Origin: Oscillospiraceae bacterium
GTDB lineage: Bacteria > Bacillota > Clostridia > Oscillospirales > Ruminococcaceae
Length of the DNA stretch: 64,000 bases
NCBI GenBank assembly: GCA_030153485.1
Contig: JAGUQX010000007.1
Span: forward strand, 62,001-126,000
Direction: 5' to 3'
The position numbers and the translations under genes were made by a program. Under the pieces are notes generated by a model. It made no database searches. It had not been told where the DNA came from and saw only the letters and a list, made by a program, of their open reading frames with translations. Shown here one piece after another: positions 1 to 8,598 of this stretch (positions are counted from its first letter, which is position 1; the number at the start of each line of letters is the position of its first letter).

Positions 1-804
1 AAATATAGGTAAAAAACACAAAATTAAAAAAAATATATATGATATGGGTGAAAGTATCCTATTATATTGAAAAAATATAATAGGATAGAAAGAAAAAGGT
101 TTATATCCTATTATAAAAAAAGAAGTTAAAAAAAAGATTATAAAAATAAATATAAAATCAATCTTTTTAAAATTATATTTTTTAAATATAGACTTTTTTT
201 TATTTTCATAACCTCTGCTATTCATAGCATATGCTGTTTCTATAGATTTTTCTAATTGCCAAGATATGATAATAGCAACAAAGTTTAAACTTATTTTAAT
301 TTTTGAAAATAAGTTTTTATTGCATGATACTAAGTGAGCTTCTTCTATTTGTTTATACTTATCTTTTAACTGGGGAATAAGATTTAAGCAGATAGAAAAT
401 ATTAAAACTGATGATGGGATATATTTTTTGAATATATATACTATTTTATCAGATGATACTATTTTATTTAATATATCAAACCATGTAAATAGTGAAGATA
501 TCATGAGGCTATTATTTATACCATATAAAATCGATTCTAATGTTATTGGTTTATCTTTTATATAAAATAATATAGTCAATCCTTTATGTACAAATATAGG
601 ATTGACTAAAGAAATAAATATAAATATAAATAAAATCTTTTTAAATTTTATTATAATATTTTTTTTAGTTTCAATTTTTATAAATGTAAATATAGCTCCT
701 AAAAAAGATATTAATATATATATAGGGTGGTTTATTAAAATTATCGATAATATTATAAAGATAAAATATATATAAGATATAGTTGGGTTTAAATATATAA
801 ACAT
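1..804 (-). CDS. ecfT: ECF transporter T component (EcfT/CbiQ family), partial
   Basis: The frame opens at the ATG at 804, 5 bases past the stop of the lipoprotein gene upstream, and stays open to base 1, so 268 codons are seen and the C-terminus lies outside the window. The product is very hydrophobic, with several membrane segments. It has an NPIFVHKG loop (residues 68-75) and the SRGY motif at about 196-199. EcfT subunits use Arg-Gly motifs like this in the coupling helices that touch the two ECF ATPases. The expected role is the membrane scaffold joining a substrate-binding S component to the ATPases during vitamin or metal uptake. I see no strong ribosome binding site before the ATG, so translation is probably coupled to the upstream gene. 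The substrate cannot be read from this gene; the neighbouring DUF4430 protein hints at a cobalamin-type ligand. Confidence 0.8.
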   Translation of the reverse strand, partial: MFIYLNPTISYIYFIFIILSIILINHPIYILISFLGAIFTFIKIETKKNIIIKFKKILFIFIFISLVNPIFVHKGLTILFYIKDKPITLESILYGINNSLMISSLFTWFDILNKIVSSDKIVYIFKKYIPSSVLIFSICLNLIPQLKDKYKQIEEAHLVSCNKNLFSKIKISLNFVAIIISWQLEKSIETAYAMNSRGYENKKKSIFKKYNFKKIDFIFIFIIFFLTSFFIIGYKPFSFYPIIFFQYNRILSPISYIFFLILCFLPIF

Positions 805-809
805 TACTA

Positions 810-1328
810 TTAAGGGTTATTATAATCTGTTACAAATTTCCATTCTATACTGTCTCCACCTTTAAGTTCGTATTTTGCAGCACCAACATTTGACATTTCT
901 CCGTTTACAAAATACATCCATCCACTTAAATCTCCAGCAGCTTTATTTTCTATTCCCTTGATAGATTTTATAAATGCATCTCCATTTGCAGAAGTTCCAG
1001 AAAAATCAATTGGAATTTTTTCTTTTTTAGATATTTCTACTAATAGATCAAATGCAGTTTGTTTTTCAGAAAAATCTATTAAGGAGTTAAATAGAATACC
1101 GTCAGAAGGGATAATATTTGCGTTTTTTAATGCTTCAGGAACTAATTCTGGATTTTCAACTAGTTGTTTAACATTTATAGTATAAACAACACTTTTAGAC
1201 ATAGCATCATTAGTAGAATTAGACGAATTATCTTTATTTGCGCTATTATTTGTTGTACCACATGAAACAAGTGATAAACACATTGTTAATACTGAAATAA
1301 TTATAATTAGATTTTTTTTAAAATTCAT
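810..1328 (-). CDS. DUF4430-domain lipoprotein (transcobalamin-C-terminal-like)
   Basis: A 172-residue secreted lipoprotein. A Lys-rich start and hydrophobic stretch end in a lipobox (L-V-S-C, Cys at about residue 23), followed by an Asn/Ser-rich linker. A C-terminal domain of about 120 residues carries the G-W-M-Y-F-V-N-G and D-S-I-E-W motifs of the DUF4430 family, whose fold resembles the C-terminal domain of transcobalamin/intrinsic factor. An ATG in frame lies at 1343, but the ATG at 1328 is preceded at normal distance by GGTGAT and gives a cleaner signal peptide, so 1328 is preferred. The gene sits directly before ecfT in the same transcription unit, suggesting that it captures or presents a ligand for that importer. 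The ligand is inferred only from fold and context. Confidence 0.8.
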   Translation of the reverse strand: MNFKKNLIIIISVLTMCLSLVSCGTTNNSANKDNSSNSTNDAMSKSVVYTINVKQLVENPELVPEALKNANIIPSDGILFNSLIDFSEKQTAFDLLVEISKKEKIPIDFSGTSANGDAFIKSIKGIENKAAGDLSGWMYFVNGEMSNVGAAKYELKGGDSIEWKFVTDYNNP

Positions 1329-1394
1329 TTTTAATATCACCATTTTTCATTATTAGTTTTATAAATATAAATATAAAGTTTAAAACTAGAACCA

Positions 1395-1423
1395 ATTATA
1401 TAATTATATTTAAATAAAGTCAA
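1395..1423 (-). promoter_or_regulatory. Sigma-A type promoter for the DUF4430-ecfT operon
   Basis: On the minus strand TTGACT (1418-1423) and TATAAT (1395-1400) are separated by exactly 17 bases. They lie about 70 bases before the DUF4430 start and downstream of the adenine deaminase stop, so the lipoprotein-ecfT pair can be transcribed on its own. Confidence 0.65.
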
Positions 1424-1441
1424 TTGATGATGGTTTGTTTT

Positions 1442-3094
1442 TTATATAAATTTAAAATTTGTTACATCAAATAGACCAGTATCAGTTATTCTGATTTCTG
1501 GAATAACTGGAAGAGCTAAAAATGATAGAGTTATAAAAGGATCAAAGCATTTTTTTACACCCATATTATGGCATATATCTATCATATTATTTAGATTTTT
1601 AGACAGAGTTCTTCTATCTGTATCTGTCATAAGACCCGATAGTTCTAGTTGTTGTTTGCATATAATTTTTTTATTATGTGAAACAGCATACCCTCCACCC
1701 ATAAGTTTTATCTCTTTTAAAGCCATAATAATATCATCATCATTTGTTCCAACGATAATTATATTATGAGAATCATGGGATACAGATGAGGCAATTGCGC
1801 CTTTTTCTAATCCAAAATTTTTGATTATTCCTATTCCTATATTTCCTGTTTTATTATGCCTTTCTATAACGATAACTTTTTGATGAATGTTATCTGGAAT
1901 AAAAATATTATTTTTTAATATAACTTTTGATAGTTCTTTTTTAGTTGTAAGCTGATTTTCTACTAATTTAATTACAGTTGTTTCAGTTTCAGATAATTTT
2001 AGTTTAATATCATAGTCATCTATATTTTTTATATTTATAGAATTAATGATATCTTTGTTTTTTTTCGGTATATTATTTTCTATAATTACTTTTCCTTTAT
2101 GTAAAACAAATTGTATATTAAGCTCTTCCAGGTTATCCAATACTAATATATCTGCTTGATATCCAACTGAAACAGCACCTAATTTTTTTAGATTATATAA
2201 TCTTGCTGTATTTATTGAAGCTAATTTTATAGATTTTATAGGATTTAATCCAAGTTGTATAGCCATACGAACATTGTGTATAATATGATCATTTTTATCA
2301 ATATCATCAATATGTTTATCATCTGTACAAAAACATAGTTGTTCGAGAGGAATTTTATCTTCTAAAATTGGTTTTAGAAGTTCTTTTAAATTATGTGCAG
2401 CGGTACCTTCTCTAATTAAAATATAAAACCCCATTCTTAGTTTTTCTAGAGCTTCCTGATATGTTTCACATTCATGATCAGTAATTATTCCATTTAATCT
2501 ATATGATTGTAAATCATCTCCCGTTATTCTTGGAGCGTGTCCATCTATAATTTTATTGGAAAATAAATTTATTTTTTTCATCATTTCTTCTTCATTTGTA
2601 ATAACTGAAACATAGTCCATAACTTCCCCAAGACCTAGTATTCTTTTATTATGTATAAATTTTTTCATTTTTTCTGAAGAAAAATTACATCCATTATTTT
2701 CAAATTTTGTTGCTGGAACACAAGAGGGGAGATTAAAAAAAACATTACAACTACAATCTTCTGTCTCTTCTAACATATAATTTAGCCCATTTTCTCCCGA
2801 AACATTTACAATTTCATGTGGGTCAGCAATAATTGTAGTTGTCCCTCTAAGAGAGATAAAATCTGCAAACTGTTTTGGAGCAATCATAGATGATTCAATG
2901 TGTAGATGTGCATCTATAAGACCAGGTGAAAGATATCTACCTTCACAATTTATAATGTTTTTTCCATCTAAATTTCCTGTCCTTATAATTATTCCGTTTT
3001 TTATACCAATATCGGTTTTTATTATTTCTTCTGTAAAAACATTTATAACCATTCCGTTTTTTAGTATAAGATCAAATTCTATTTTATTATTCAT
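1442..3094 (-). CDS. ade: Adenine deaminase
   Basis: About 550 residues. Catalyses adenine + water to hypoxanthine + ammonia in purine salvage, in the cytoplasm. It belongs to the metal-dependent amidohydrolase superfamily: the N-terminal H-L-H metal ligands in G-L-I-D-A-H-L-H-I-E-S-S lie at about residue 65, followed by I-A-D-P-H-E-I and a G-L-G-E-V-M-D-Y segment, all typical of bacterial Ade. The C-terminal third has the family's S-H-D-S-H-N and G-G-G-Y-A-V motifs. Length is near the usual 550-600. A TTG at 3100 is also in frame, but the ATG at 3094 sits 8 bases after AAAGGG and is preferred. Transcribed alone, with its own upstream gap of about 130 bases. Confidence 0.93.
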   Translation of the reverse strand: MNNKIEFDLILKNGMVINVFTEEIIKTDIGIKNGIIIRTGNLDGKNIINCEGRYLSPGLIDAHLHIESSMIAPKQFADFISLRGTTTIIADPHEIVNVSGENGLNYMLEETEDCSCNVFFNLPSCVPATKFENNGCNFSSEKMKKFIHNKRILGLGEVMDYVSVITNEEEMMKKINLFSNKIIDGHAPRITGDDLQSYRLNGIITDHECETYQEALEKLRMGFYILIREGTAAHNLKELLKPILEDKIPLEQLCFCTDDKHIDDIDKNDHIIHNVRMAIQLGLNPIKSIKLASINTARLYNLKKLGAVSVGYQADILVLDNLEELNIQFVLHKGKVIIENNIPKKNKDIINSINIKNIDDYDIKLKLSETETTVIKLVENQLTTKKELSKVILKNNIFIPDNIHQKVIVIERHNKTGNIGIGIIKNFGLEKGAIASSVSHDSHNIIIVGTNDDDIIMALKEIKLMGGGYAVSHNKKIICKQQLELSGLMTDTDRRTLSKNLNNMIDICHNMGVKKCFDPFITLSFLALPVIPEIRITDTGLFDVTNFKFI

Positions 3095-3230
3095 ATTCAA
3101 TACCCTTTCACCTAAAAAATAGTCTTATATTTTAAGCATACAAAAAAGTAAGTAATGTACATTTTTTTATTTTGGGTTAATATTAGTACATACCATTTAA
3201 TATATATTAAATATATAAAGGAGATGTAAT

Positions 3231-3842
3231 TTGAAGAAGTTTTTAATATTAATGTTGATTATAATCATTTCATCAACATTTTTGTCGTCCTGTGTTGTAA
3301 AAGATAAAAATACAAATAATAGTATGGGAGAAAAAAATAATATGAAAATTGTAAGTAGTGGGATTGTAAAAGGAGTTATAGAAGATAAATATGGTAAAAG
3401 AGGAGACTTGTTTTTAAAGGATATGCCTATTTTATCAATTCCTATAGAAATAACTAATCCTCCAGAAAATGTAAAATCATATGCGGTTATTTTAGAAGAT
3501 TTGGATGCTATACCTGTTGCAGGATTTTCTTGGATACATTGGTCAGTAGCAAATTTAAAAACAACATCTATAAAAGAAGGAGAGAGTGGTAATACCAAAA
3601 ATTTTATAGAAGGAACAAATAGCTGGTCTAGTGGTCTATTAGGTTCATCTTTAACGATAGAAGAAGCATCTAGATATGGTGGTATGTCCCCTCCAGATAA
3701 AATGCATACATATAATATAGCTGTATATGCATTAACAGATGAGTTGGATTTAAAACCAGGATTTTATTTAAATGAGCTTTATAAAGAGATGGAAGGGAAA
3801 ATTATAGATAAATCTGTTATTAAAGGAAATTATAAAAATTAA
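3231..3842 (+). CDS. YbhB/YbcL-family (PEBP) lipoprotein
   Basis: 203 residues starting at TTG, 5-6 bases after AAAGGAGATG. The N-terminus is a lipoprotein signal with lipobox L-S-S-C (Cys at about 21). The mature part is a phosphatidylethanolamine-binding-protein (Raf kinase inhibitor-like) domain, seen from I-T-N-P-P-E-N, the D-L-D-A-I-P segment, W-I-H-W-S-V-A-N and P-P-D-K-M-H-T-Y, which line the anion-binding pocket in this family. Bacterial members have no settled function. The gene converges with an HxlR-type regulator whose stop lies only 2 bases away, with no terminator between them. No frameshift or missing part. Confidence 0.87.
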   Translation: MKKFLILMLIIIISSTFLSSCVVKDKNTNNSMGEKNNMKIVSSGIVKGVIEDKYGKRGDLFLKDMPILSIPIEITNPPENVKSYAVILEDLDAIPVAGFSWIHWSVANLKTTSIKEGESGNTKNFIEGTNSWSSGLLGSSLTIEEASRYGGMSPPDKMHTYNIAVYALTDELDLKPGFYLNELYKEMEGKIIDKSVIKGNYKN

Positions 3843-3843
3843 A

Positions 3844-4203
3844 TTATATTAGATTTAACGCTATTAATTCATTAGATCTACCATTTTCTTTTAAATAATC
3901 TATTCCAATTTTTTGCATCATTTCTAGACATTTTAAAAAAGGAATCCCTCTTTCTTCTGTTATGAAATATTCTACTTTTAGGGGGTATCCATCATAAATA
4001 TTTTTTTTAACAATATTATATTGACATAGTTCTTTAAGATGTTGTATAAGCATCTTTTCATTTATACCTTTTATATCTTTTTTTAAACAAGATAAAGATT
4101 GTTTTCCTGCTCTAAGTCGCCAAATTATAATTGTCTTCCATTTTCCTTTTATCATGTCATGGGCAATTTCTAACGGACATGTATATTTATCTCTCATCTT
4201 CAT
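3844..4203 (-). CDS. HxlR-family winged-helix transcriptional regulator
   Basis: 119 residues, a single winged helix-turn-helix domain of the HxlR type. Diagnostic segments are C-P-L-E-I-A at residues 9-14 followed by the G-K-W-K-T motif at about 20-24, the recognition helix L-K-K-D-I-K-G-I-N-E-K-M-L, and the wing with V-E-Y-F-I-T-E. The conserved N-terminal Cys (residue 9) is at the position that senses electrophiles or oxidants in YodB/HypR-type members; whether it does so here is not known. Start at ATG 4203 after a GGGGG box. It is divergent from the cyclophilin gene and convergent with the PEBP lipoprotein, so those are the first candidates for its targets. Confidence 0.88.
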   Translation of the reverse strand: MKMRDKYTCPLEIAHDMIKGKWKTIIIWRLRAGKQSLSCLKKDIKGINEKMLIQHLKELCQYNIVKKNIYDGYPLKVEYFITEERGIPFLKCLEMMQKIGIDYLKENGRSNELIALNLI

Positions 4204-4266
4204 AATATTACCCCCTTTGTATAAATTTTATTTTTCATATTATATCATAAAACAAATTTCTAAGAT

Positions 4267-4281
4267 AGTATTATTAATACT
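4267..4281. promoter_or_regulatory. 15-bp palindrome, candidate HxlR operator
   Basis: AGTATTATTAATACT is a perfect palindrome around a central T in the divergent region between the HxlR gene and the cyclophilin gene. Related regulators bind inverted TACT/AGTA half-sites. It lies 14 bases upstream of the predicted -35 of the cyclophilin gene. The assignment is inference; short AT-rich palindromes are common in this genome. Confidence 0.3.
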
Positions 4282-4294
4282 CGAATATATATTA

Positions 4295-4323
4295 TTGTGT
4301 AAATTATATATATTTGTTATAAT
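4295..4323 (+). promoter_or_regulatory. Sigma-A type promoter for the cyclophilin gene
   Basis: TTGTGT (4295-4300) and TATAAT (4318-4323) with a 17-base spacer, about 32 bases upstream of the ATG at 4356. Confidence 0.6.
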
Positions 4324-4355
4324 AAAAATTATTATTTATAAAGGAGATGTTTTAT

Positions 4356-4871
4356 ATGAACCCAATAGTTACTATGACTATGGAAAGTGGAGATAAAATG
4401 AAGATAGAGCTTTATCCAGATATTGCTCCTAATACTGTAAATAATTTTATCTCTCTTGTGAAATCTGAATTTTATAATGGAGTTATGTTTCATAGAGTTA
4501 TACCAGGATTTATGATACAAGGTGGCGACCCTGATGGAACAGGTAGGGGAGGTCCTGGATATTGTATAAAAGGAGAGTTTTCAAATAATAATTTTGAAAA
4601 TAATCTAATACATGAAAAAGGAATATTATCTATGGCCAGAACTATGGATCCAGATTCTGCAGGATCACAATTTTTTATTATGGCTGCTAAATATCCTAGT
4701 CTTGATAAAGAATATGCAGGATTCGGAAAAGTTATAGAAGGAATAGAAGTTATTGATAAAATTGTTTCTGTACCTTCTGATAATAATGATAAGCCTTTTG
4801 ACAGACAATGTATAAAAACAGTAGAAATAGAGCTTTTTGAAAAAGAATATCCAAATCCAGAAAAAGTTTAA
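4356..4871 (+). CDS. ppiB: Peptidyl-prolyl cis-trans isomerase, cyclophilin type
   Basis: 171 residues forming one cyclophilin domain with no signal peptide, so a cytoplasmic foldase that isomerises X-Pro bonds. Catalytic and binding motifs are in order: F-H-R-V-I-P-G-F-M-I-Q-G-G-D with the catalytic Arg at about residue 49, then S-M-A-R-T-M-D-P-D-S-A-G-S-Q-F-F-I, and A-G-F-G-K-V. An ATG at 4347 is in frame but lies inside the ribosome binding site AAGGAGATG, so ATG 4356 is the start. A single-gene unit: own promoter upstream and a strong hairpin right after the stop. Confidence 0.93.
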   Translation: MNPIVTMTMESGDKMKIELYPDIAPNTVNNFISLVKSEFYNGVMFHRVIPGFMIQGGDPDGTGRGGPGYCIKGEFSNNNFENNLIHEKGILSMARTMDPDSAGSQFFIMAAKYPSLDKEYAGFGKVIEGIEVIDKIVSVPSDNNDKPFDRQCIKTVEIELFEKEYPNPEKV

Positions 4872-4920
4872 TAAAATAGAAAAAGATATATGCAATATGC
4901 ATATATCTTTTTCTATTTTA
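4872..4920. terminator. Bidirectional terminator between ppiB and gpmI
   Basis: Perfect inverted repeat with 23-base arms (4872-4894 and 4898-4920) and a 3-base loop. T-rich sequence ends the stem on both strands. It overlaps the stop codon of gpmI, so it serves both converging genes. Confidence 0.85.
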
Positions 4921-6427
4921 TTAAAGAAATTCCAGTCATACTGATAGGCTTTTCTATTTTTAATATATCACAAATTGTAGGAGCTATATCAGAAAGTTTT
5001 CCTTTATCTTTTAAAGTTACAGGATGGTTTATAATAGCAAAGGGAACTAACGATAATGTGTGAGGTGTAAATGGGTTTCCATCTTGATCAATCATCTTTT
5101 CTGCGTTACCATGATCTGCTGTTACAATAGCTTTTCCATCTATAGATTTTATAGCATCTATAACTTTTTTTATACATTTATCTAGATGTTCTACAGAATC
5201 TTTTGCGGCTTTAAAATTTCCTGTGTGTCCTACCATATCACAGTTTGCATAATTTAAAATTATTAAATCATATTTTCTTGACAATATATTTTCTACAACT
5301 TTATCTGTAACTTCATATGCACTCATCTCGGGTTGAAGATCAAATGTAGAAACGTTTGGAGATTGTATTAAACATCTATCTTCTCCAGGAAAGACAGCTT
5401 CTACACCACCGTTGAAAAAAAATGTTACATGAGCATATTTCTGTGTTTCAGCAATTCTAAGTTGTGTCATTCCATTATGACTAATAATTTCTCCTAAAGT
5501 TTCATGTATTTTATCAGAATAAAATGCAATATTTACATTTGGCATAGCTTCATCATACTGTGTCATAGTTGTGAATTTTAAGTTAGATAAATCTATATTA
5601 TGTATAAATCCATTAAATTCATTATCGACAAAACAACGTGTTAATTGCCTTGATCTATCCGGTCTATAATTAAAAAATATAACAGCGTCATTTTTTTCAA
5701 CTATTCCATTTTTGTCAAATAATGTTGGCTCAAAAAATTCATCTGTAATATTATTTTTATAAGAATTTTTTATTGTTTCTATAGGCGGAATAATAGATAC
5801 TTCCAATTTTCCAGTCATGGCATTAAAGCATTTTTCAACTCTATCCCATGCAAAATCTCTATCCATAGCAAAATATCTTCCTGAGATTGAAGCAATTTTA
5901 CCAAGGGATAGAGTTCTCATATATTCTTCTGTTTTTTTAATAAAATCTATTCCCGAAGTTGTAGATACATCTCTACCATCTAGAAATCCATGAATATATA
6001 ATTTTTTAATATTATTCATTTTAGCCATTTTTATTAGTCCAAATAGATGTTCTATATGACTATGAACACCTCCATCTGAAACTAGACCAATTATATGCAG
6101 CTTAGAATCATATTTATTTGCATGTTCCATAGCTTCTAAAAGACCCTTATTTGAAAAGATAGAATCATCTTTAATAGACTTAGAAATTCGCACAAGTTCT
6201 TGATACACAACTCTTCCAGCTCCAATATTAGTGTGTCCAACTTCAGAATTTCCCATCTGTCCTTCGGGAAGACCAACATCTTCTCCAGATGCACTTATAT
6301 ATGTTGTTGGATAATTTTTGAAAATAAAATCTAAATTCGGTGTATATCCTTCTAATATGGCGTTACCATATTTTTCATCACTTTTTCCATACCCATCTAA
6401 TATTATTAATGCTAAAGTTTTTTTCAA
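4913..6427 (-). CDS. gpmI: 2,3-bisphosphoglycerate-independent phosphoglycerate mutase
   Basis: 504 residues. Interconverts 3- and 2-phosphoglycerate in glycolysis using Mn ions. Alkaline-phosphatase fold: D-G-Y-G at about residues 11-14, the phosphoserine motif Q-M-G-N-S-E-V-G-H (Ser about 61), S-D-G-G-V-H-S-H, F-L-D-G-R-D, and the metal ligands in T-A-D-H-G-N-A-E and T-P-H-T near the C-terminus. An ATG at 6436 lies inside the AAAGGAGATG ribosome binding site; the TTG at 6427, 9 bases further on, is the better start and gives the normal K-K-T-L-A-L-I-I-L-D-G N-terminus. Third gene of pgk-tpiA-gpmI. Confidence 0.96.
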   Translation of the reverse strand: MKKTLALIILDGYGKSDEKYGNAILEGYTPNLDFIFKNYPTTYISASGEDVGLPEGQMGNSEVGHTNIGAGRVVYQELVRISKSIKDDSIFSNKGLLEAMEHANKYDSKLHIIGLVSDGGVHSHIEHLFGLIKMAKMNNIKKLYIHGFLDGRDVSTTSGIDFIKKTEEYMRTLSLGKIASISGRYFAMDRDFAWDRVEKCFNAMTGKLEVSIIPPIETIKNSYKNNITDEFFEPTLFDKNGIVEKNDAVIFFNYRPDRSRQLTRCFVDNEFNGFIHNIDLSNLKFTTMTQYDEAMPNVNIAFYSDKIHETLGEIISHNGMTQLRIAETQKYAHVTFFFNGGVEAVFPGEDRCLIQSPNVSTFDLQPEMSAYEVTDKVVENILSRKYDLIILNYANCDMVGHTGNFKAAKDSVEHLDKCIKKVIDAIKSIDGKAIVTADHGNAEKMIDQDGNPFTPHTLSLVPFAIINHPVTLKDKGKLSDIAPTICDILKIEKPISMTGISLIK

Positions 6428-6459
6428 TAAAATCATCTCCTTTTTTTAATTATTAAAAA

Positions 6460-7233
6460 TTACATTGGAGTTGATGCAGCATTTATTATAATAGAAAAAT
6501 CACTAACTTTTAAAGAAGCTCCGCCAATTAATCCACCGTCTATATCTTTTTCAGAGATAAGTTCTGATGCATTTGCAGAATTCATAGATCCACCATACTG
6601 TATAAGTATATTATCTGCTGATACCTCTGAATATAGCTTCAATATAGTAGATCGGATAAATTTACAAACATTATTGGCCTGTTTACTAGTAGCTGTTTTT
6701 CCAGTTCCAATTGCCCAGATAGGCTCGTATGCTATAACAATATTTTTAAGATCAATTTCTTGTATATTTGATAAAGCTAATTTTAATTGTTTAGAAACAA
6801 TATTTTCAGTAATTTCTTTTTCTCTTTCTTCTAAAGATTCTCCAATACATAAAATAACTTTTAAATCATGGGATATAGCTGATTTTATTTTTTTATTTAT
6901 AGTATCATCAGTTTCTAAAAAATATTGTCTTCTTTCACTGTGTCCTATTATTACATATTCTACGCCCATTTCTGAAAGCATTACAGGAGAAATTTCTCCT
7001 GTAAAAGCTCCAGAATTTTCAAAATGACAATTTTGTGCACCAACTTTTATGTCAGTATCTTTTGTGAGATTTATAGCTGTTTCCAAATTTGTAAAAGGTA
7101 CACATATTATTATATCACAATTTTTATTATTGGTTAAAGGAATTAGGTTTTTTATTAAAATTTCAGAATCTTTAACTGTGTTATTCATCTTCCAATTTCC
7201 AGCAATAATTGGTTTTCTAATAGTAGTATTCAT
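6460..7233 (-). CDS. tpiA: Triosephosphate isomerase
   Basis: 257 residues, a TIM barrel that interconverts dihydroxyacetone phosphate and glyceraldehyde 3-phosphate. N-W-K-M-N with catalytic Lys at about residue 15, G-H-S-E-R-R with catalytic His near 100, Y-E-P-I-W-A-I-G-T-G-K with catalytic Glu near 170, and the phosphate-gripping L-I-G-G-A-S-L at the end are all present. Middle gene of the glycolytic operon: 45 bases after pgk and 32 bases before gpmI. Confidence 0.97.
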   Translation of the reverse strand: MNTTIRKPIIAGNWKMNNTVKDSEILIKNLIPLTNNKNCDIIICVPFTNLETAINLTKDTDIKVGAQNCHFENSGAFTGEISPVMLSEMGVEYVIIGHSERRQYFLETDDTINKKIKSAISHDLKVILCIGESLEEREKEITENIVSKQLKLALSNIQEIDLKNIVIAYEPIWAIGTGKTATSKQANNVCKFIRSTILKLYSEVSADNILIQYGGSMNSANASELISEKDIDGGLIGGASLKVSDFSIIINAASTPM

Positions 7234-7278
7234 AAATTATTATCATCCTTATTCTTAAAATAAATAAAATATATTTAT

Positions 7279-8472
7279 TTATTTATTCATTAAAGCAGCA
7301 ATACCAGGAAGAACTTTACCCTCTAAAAATTCTAAAGAAGCTCCTCCACCAGTAGATATATGATCCATTTTATCTGCAAATCCAAGTTTTTCAACAGCAG
7401 CGGCAGAGTCGCCACCACCAATTATAGAAACACAATCTTTATTATCAGAAAGAGCCTGAGCTATACTTATTGTTCCGATGGCAAATCTATCCCACTCTGC
7501 AACTCCCATAGGTCCATTCCATATAACTGTTTTTGCATGGCTAATTTCTTCTGCAAAAATCTCTTGTGTTTTTGTTCCAATATCTAACCCTGTATATTCA
7601 TCAGGAATTTTATCAGAATCAACTAATTTAGCGTTACAATTAGGGTTAAAATCATCTCCAACCATATTATCAACAGGTAGAAGAATTTTAACACCTTTTT
7701 CTTCTGCTTTTTTTAGTAAAGATTTAGCTAAATCTAGTTTATCATCTTCACATATAGATGTTCCTATTTTATAACCCTTAGATTTATTAAAGGTATATGC
7801 CATCCCACCACCGATGATTAAGGTGTCTACCTTATCTAAAAGATTTTCTATAACACTTATTTTATCAGAAACTTTTGAACCACCCAGTATAGCTACAAAA
7901 GGTCTTTTTGGATTTGCCAAAGCCTCTCCCATAAACGATATTTCTTTTTCTATTAAAAATCCTGATACAGCAGGTAAAAATTCGGCAATGCCAGCGGTAG
8001 AAGCATGTGCTCTATGCGCTGTTCCGAAAGCGTCGTTTACATAAATATCAGCCATAGAAGCTAATTTTTTTGCAAATTCTCTATCATTTTTCTTTTCTTC
8101 TTTATGAAATCTAATATTTTCCAAAAGTAATATCTCTCCTGGATTTAGATCATTTATTTTTTTAAAGGTATCTTCTCCAATAACATCAGAAGACATAATA
8201 ACTTTTGTATCTATAAGTTTAGCAAGTCTATCTGCTACTGGTTTTAAAGAAAATTCCATATTGAAACCATCCTTAGGCCTACCAAGATGTGAACAGGCAA
8301 TAATTTTCGCTTTTTTTTCTACAAGGTATTTAAGTGTTTTTAAAGATTCAATAATTCTTTTATCATCCGCTATAGTTCCGTTATCAAGCGGAACGTTAAA
8401 ATCGCATCTAACAAAAACAATTTTTTGCTCAACATCAATATCACGTAAAGTTTTTTTATTTAAATAAGACAT
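7279..8472 (-). CDS. pgk: Phosphoglycerate kinase
   Basis: 397 residues. Transfers phosphate from 1,3-bisphosphoglycerate to ADP. The N-terminal domain has R-C-D-F-N-V-P-L and the H-L-G-R-P substrate motif; the C-terminal domain has the nucleotide loops G-G-S-K-V, W-N-G-P-M-G-V and G-G-G-D-S-A-A-A. An ATG at 8493 is in frame, but AAAGGTAGATG lies between it and the ATG at 8472, so 8472 is chosen, giving the usual short N-terminus. First gene of pgk-tpiA-gpmI. No gap (GAPDH) gene lies next to it, unlike many Firmicutes; it must be elsewhere. Confidence 0.97.
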   Translation of the reverse strand: MSYLNKKTLRDIDVEQKIVFVRCDFNVPLDNGTIADDKRIIESLKTLKYLVEKKAKIIACSHLGRPKDGFNMEFSLKPVADRLAKLIDTKVIMSSDVIGEDTFKKINDLNPGEILLLENIRFHKEEKKNDREFAKKLASMADIYVNDAFGTAHRAHASTAGIAEFLPAVSGFLIEKEISFMGEALANPKRPFVAILGGSKVSDKISVIENLLDKVDTLIIGGGMAYTFNKSKGYKIGTSICEDDKLDLAKSLLKKAEEKGVKILLPVDNMVGDDFNPNCNAKLVDSDKIPDEYTGLDIGTKTQEIFAEEISHAKTVIWNGPMGVAEWDRFAIGTISIAQALSDNKDCVSIIGGGDSAAAVEKLGFADKMDHISTGGGASLEFLEGKVLPGIAALMNK

Positions 8473-8497
8473 GAAAATACATCTACCTTTCATACTA

Positions 8498-8525
8498 ATA
8501 ATTAGAATTATGTAATTCTAATTAT
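8498..8525. promoter_or_regulatory. 28-bp palindrome in the pgk leader, candidate operator
   Basis: Perfect 13-base arms (8498-8510, 8513-8525) around a 2-base centre. It lies just downstream of the predicted start of transcription of the pgk-tpiA-gpmI operon and ends 25 bases before the ATG. There is no T-run after it on the minus strand, so it does not look like a terminator. The position fits a repressor operator, as CggR-type regulators use for glycolytic operons in Bacillus, but no regulator gene is adjacent. Confidence 0.45.
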
Positions 8526-8540
8526 ATAAAATATAATTTA

Positions 8541-8569
8541 ATTTTATAACAATTAATACAAAATATCAA
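8541..8569 (-). promoter_or_regulatory. Sigma-A type promoter of the pgk-tpiA-gpmI operon
   Basis: TTGATA (8564-8569) and TAAAAT (8541-8546) on the minus strand with a 17-base spacer. A second copy of the ACTTGATA octamer lies about 20 bases upstream. Confidence 0.55.
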
Positions 8570-8598
8570 GTTAAAAAATTATCAAGTGAATTTAAAAT

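Noticed and set aside
55..115. Inverted copies of TATCCTATTATATT (55-68 and 74-87) and a further direct copy (104-115), terminator-like
   Set aside because: They lie inside the open ecfT reading frame, which stays in frame through them with a sensible hydrophobic sequence; there is no stop before the edge.
3197..3598. Minus-strand open frame opposite the PEBP lipoprotein gene
   Set aside because: It is antisense to a well-supported gene, has no ribosome binding site and resembles no family; a shadow frame.
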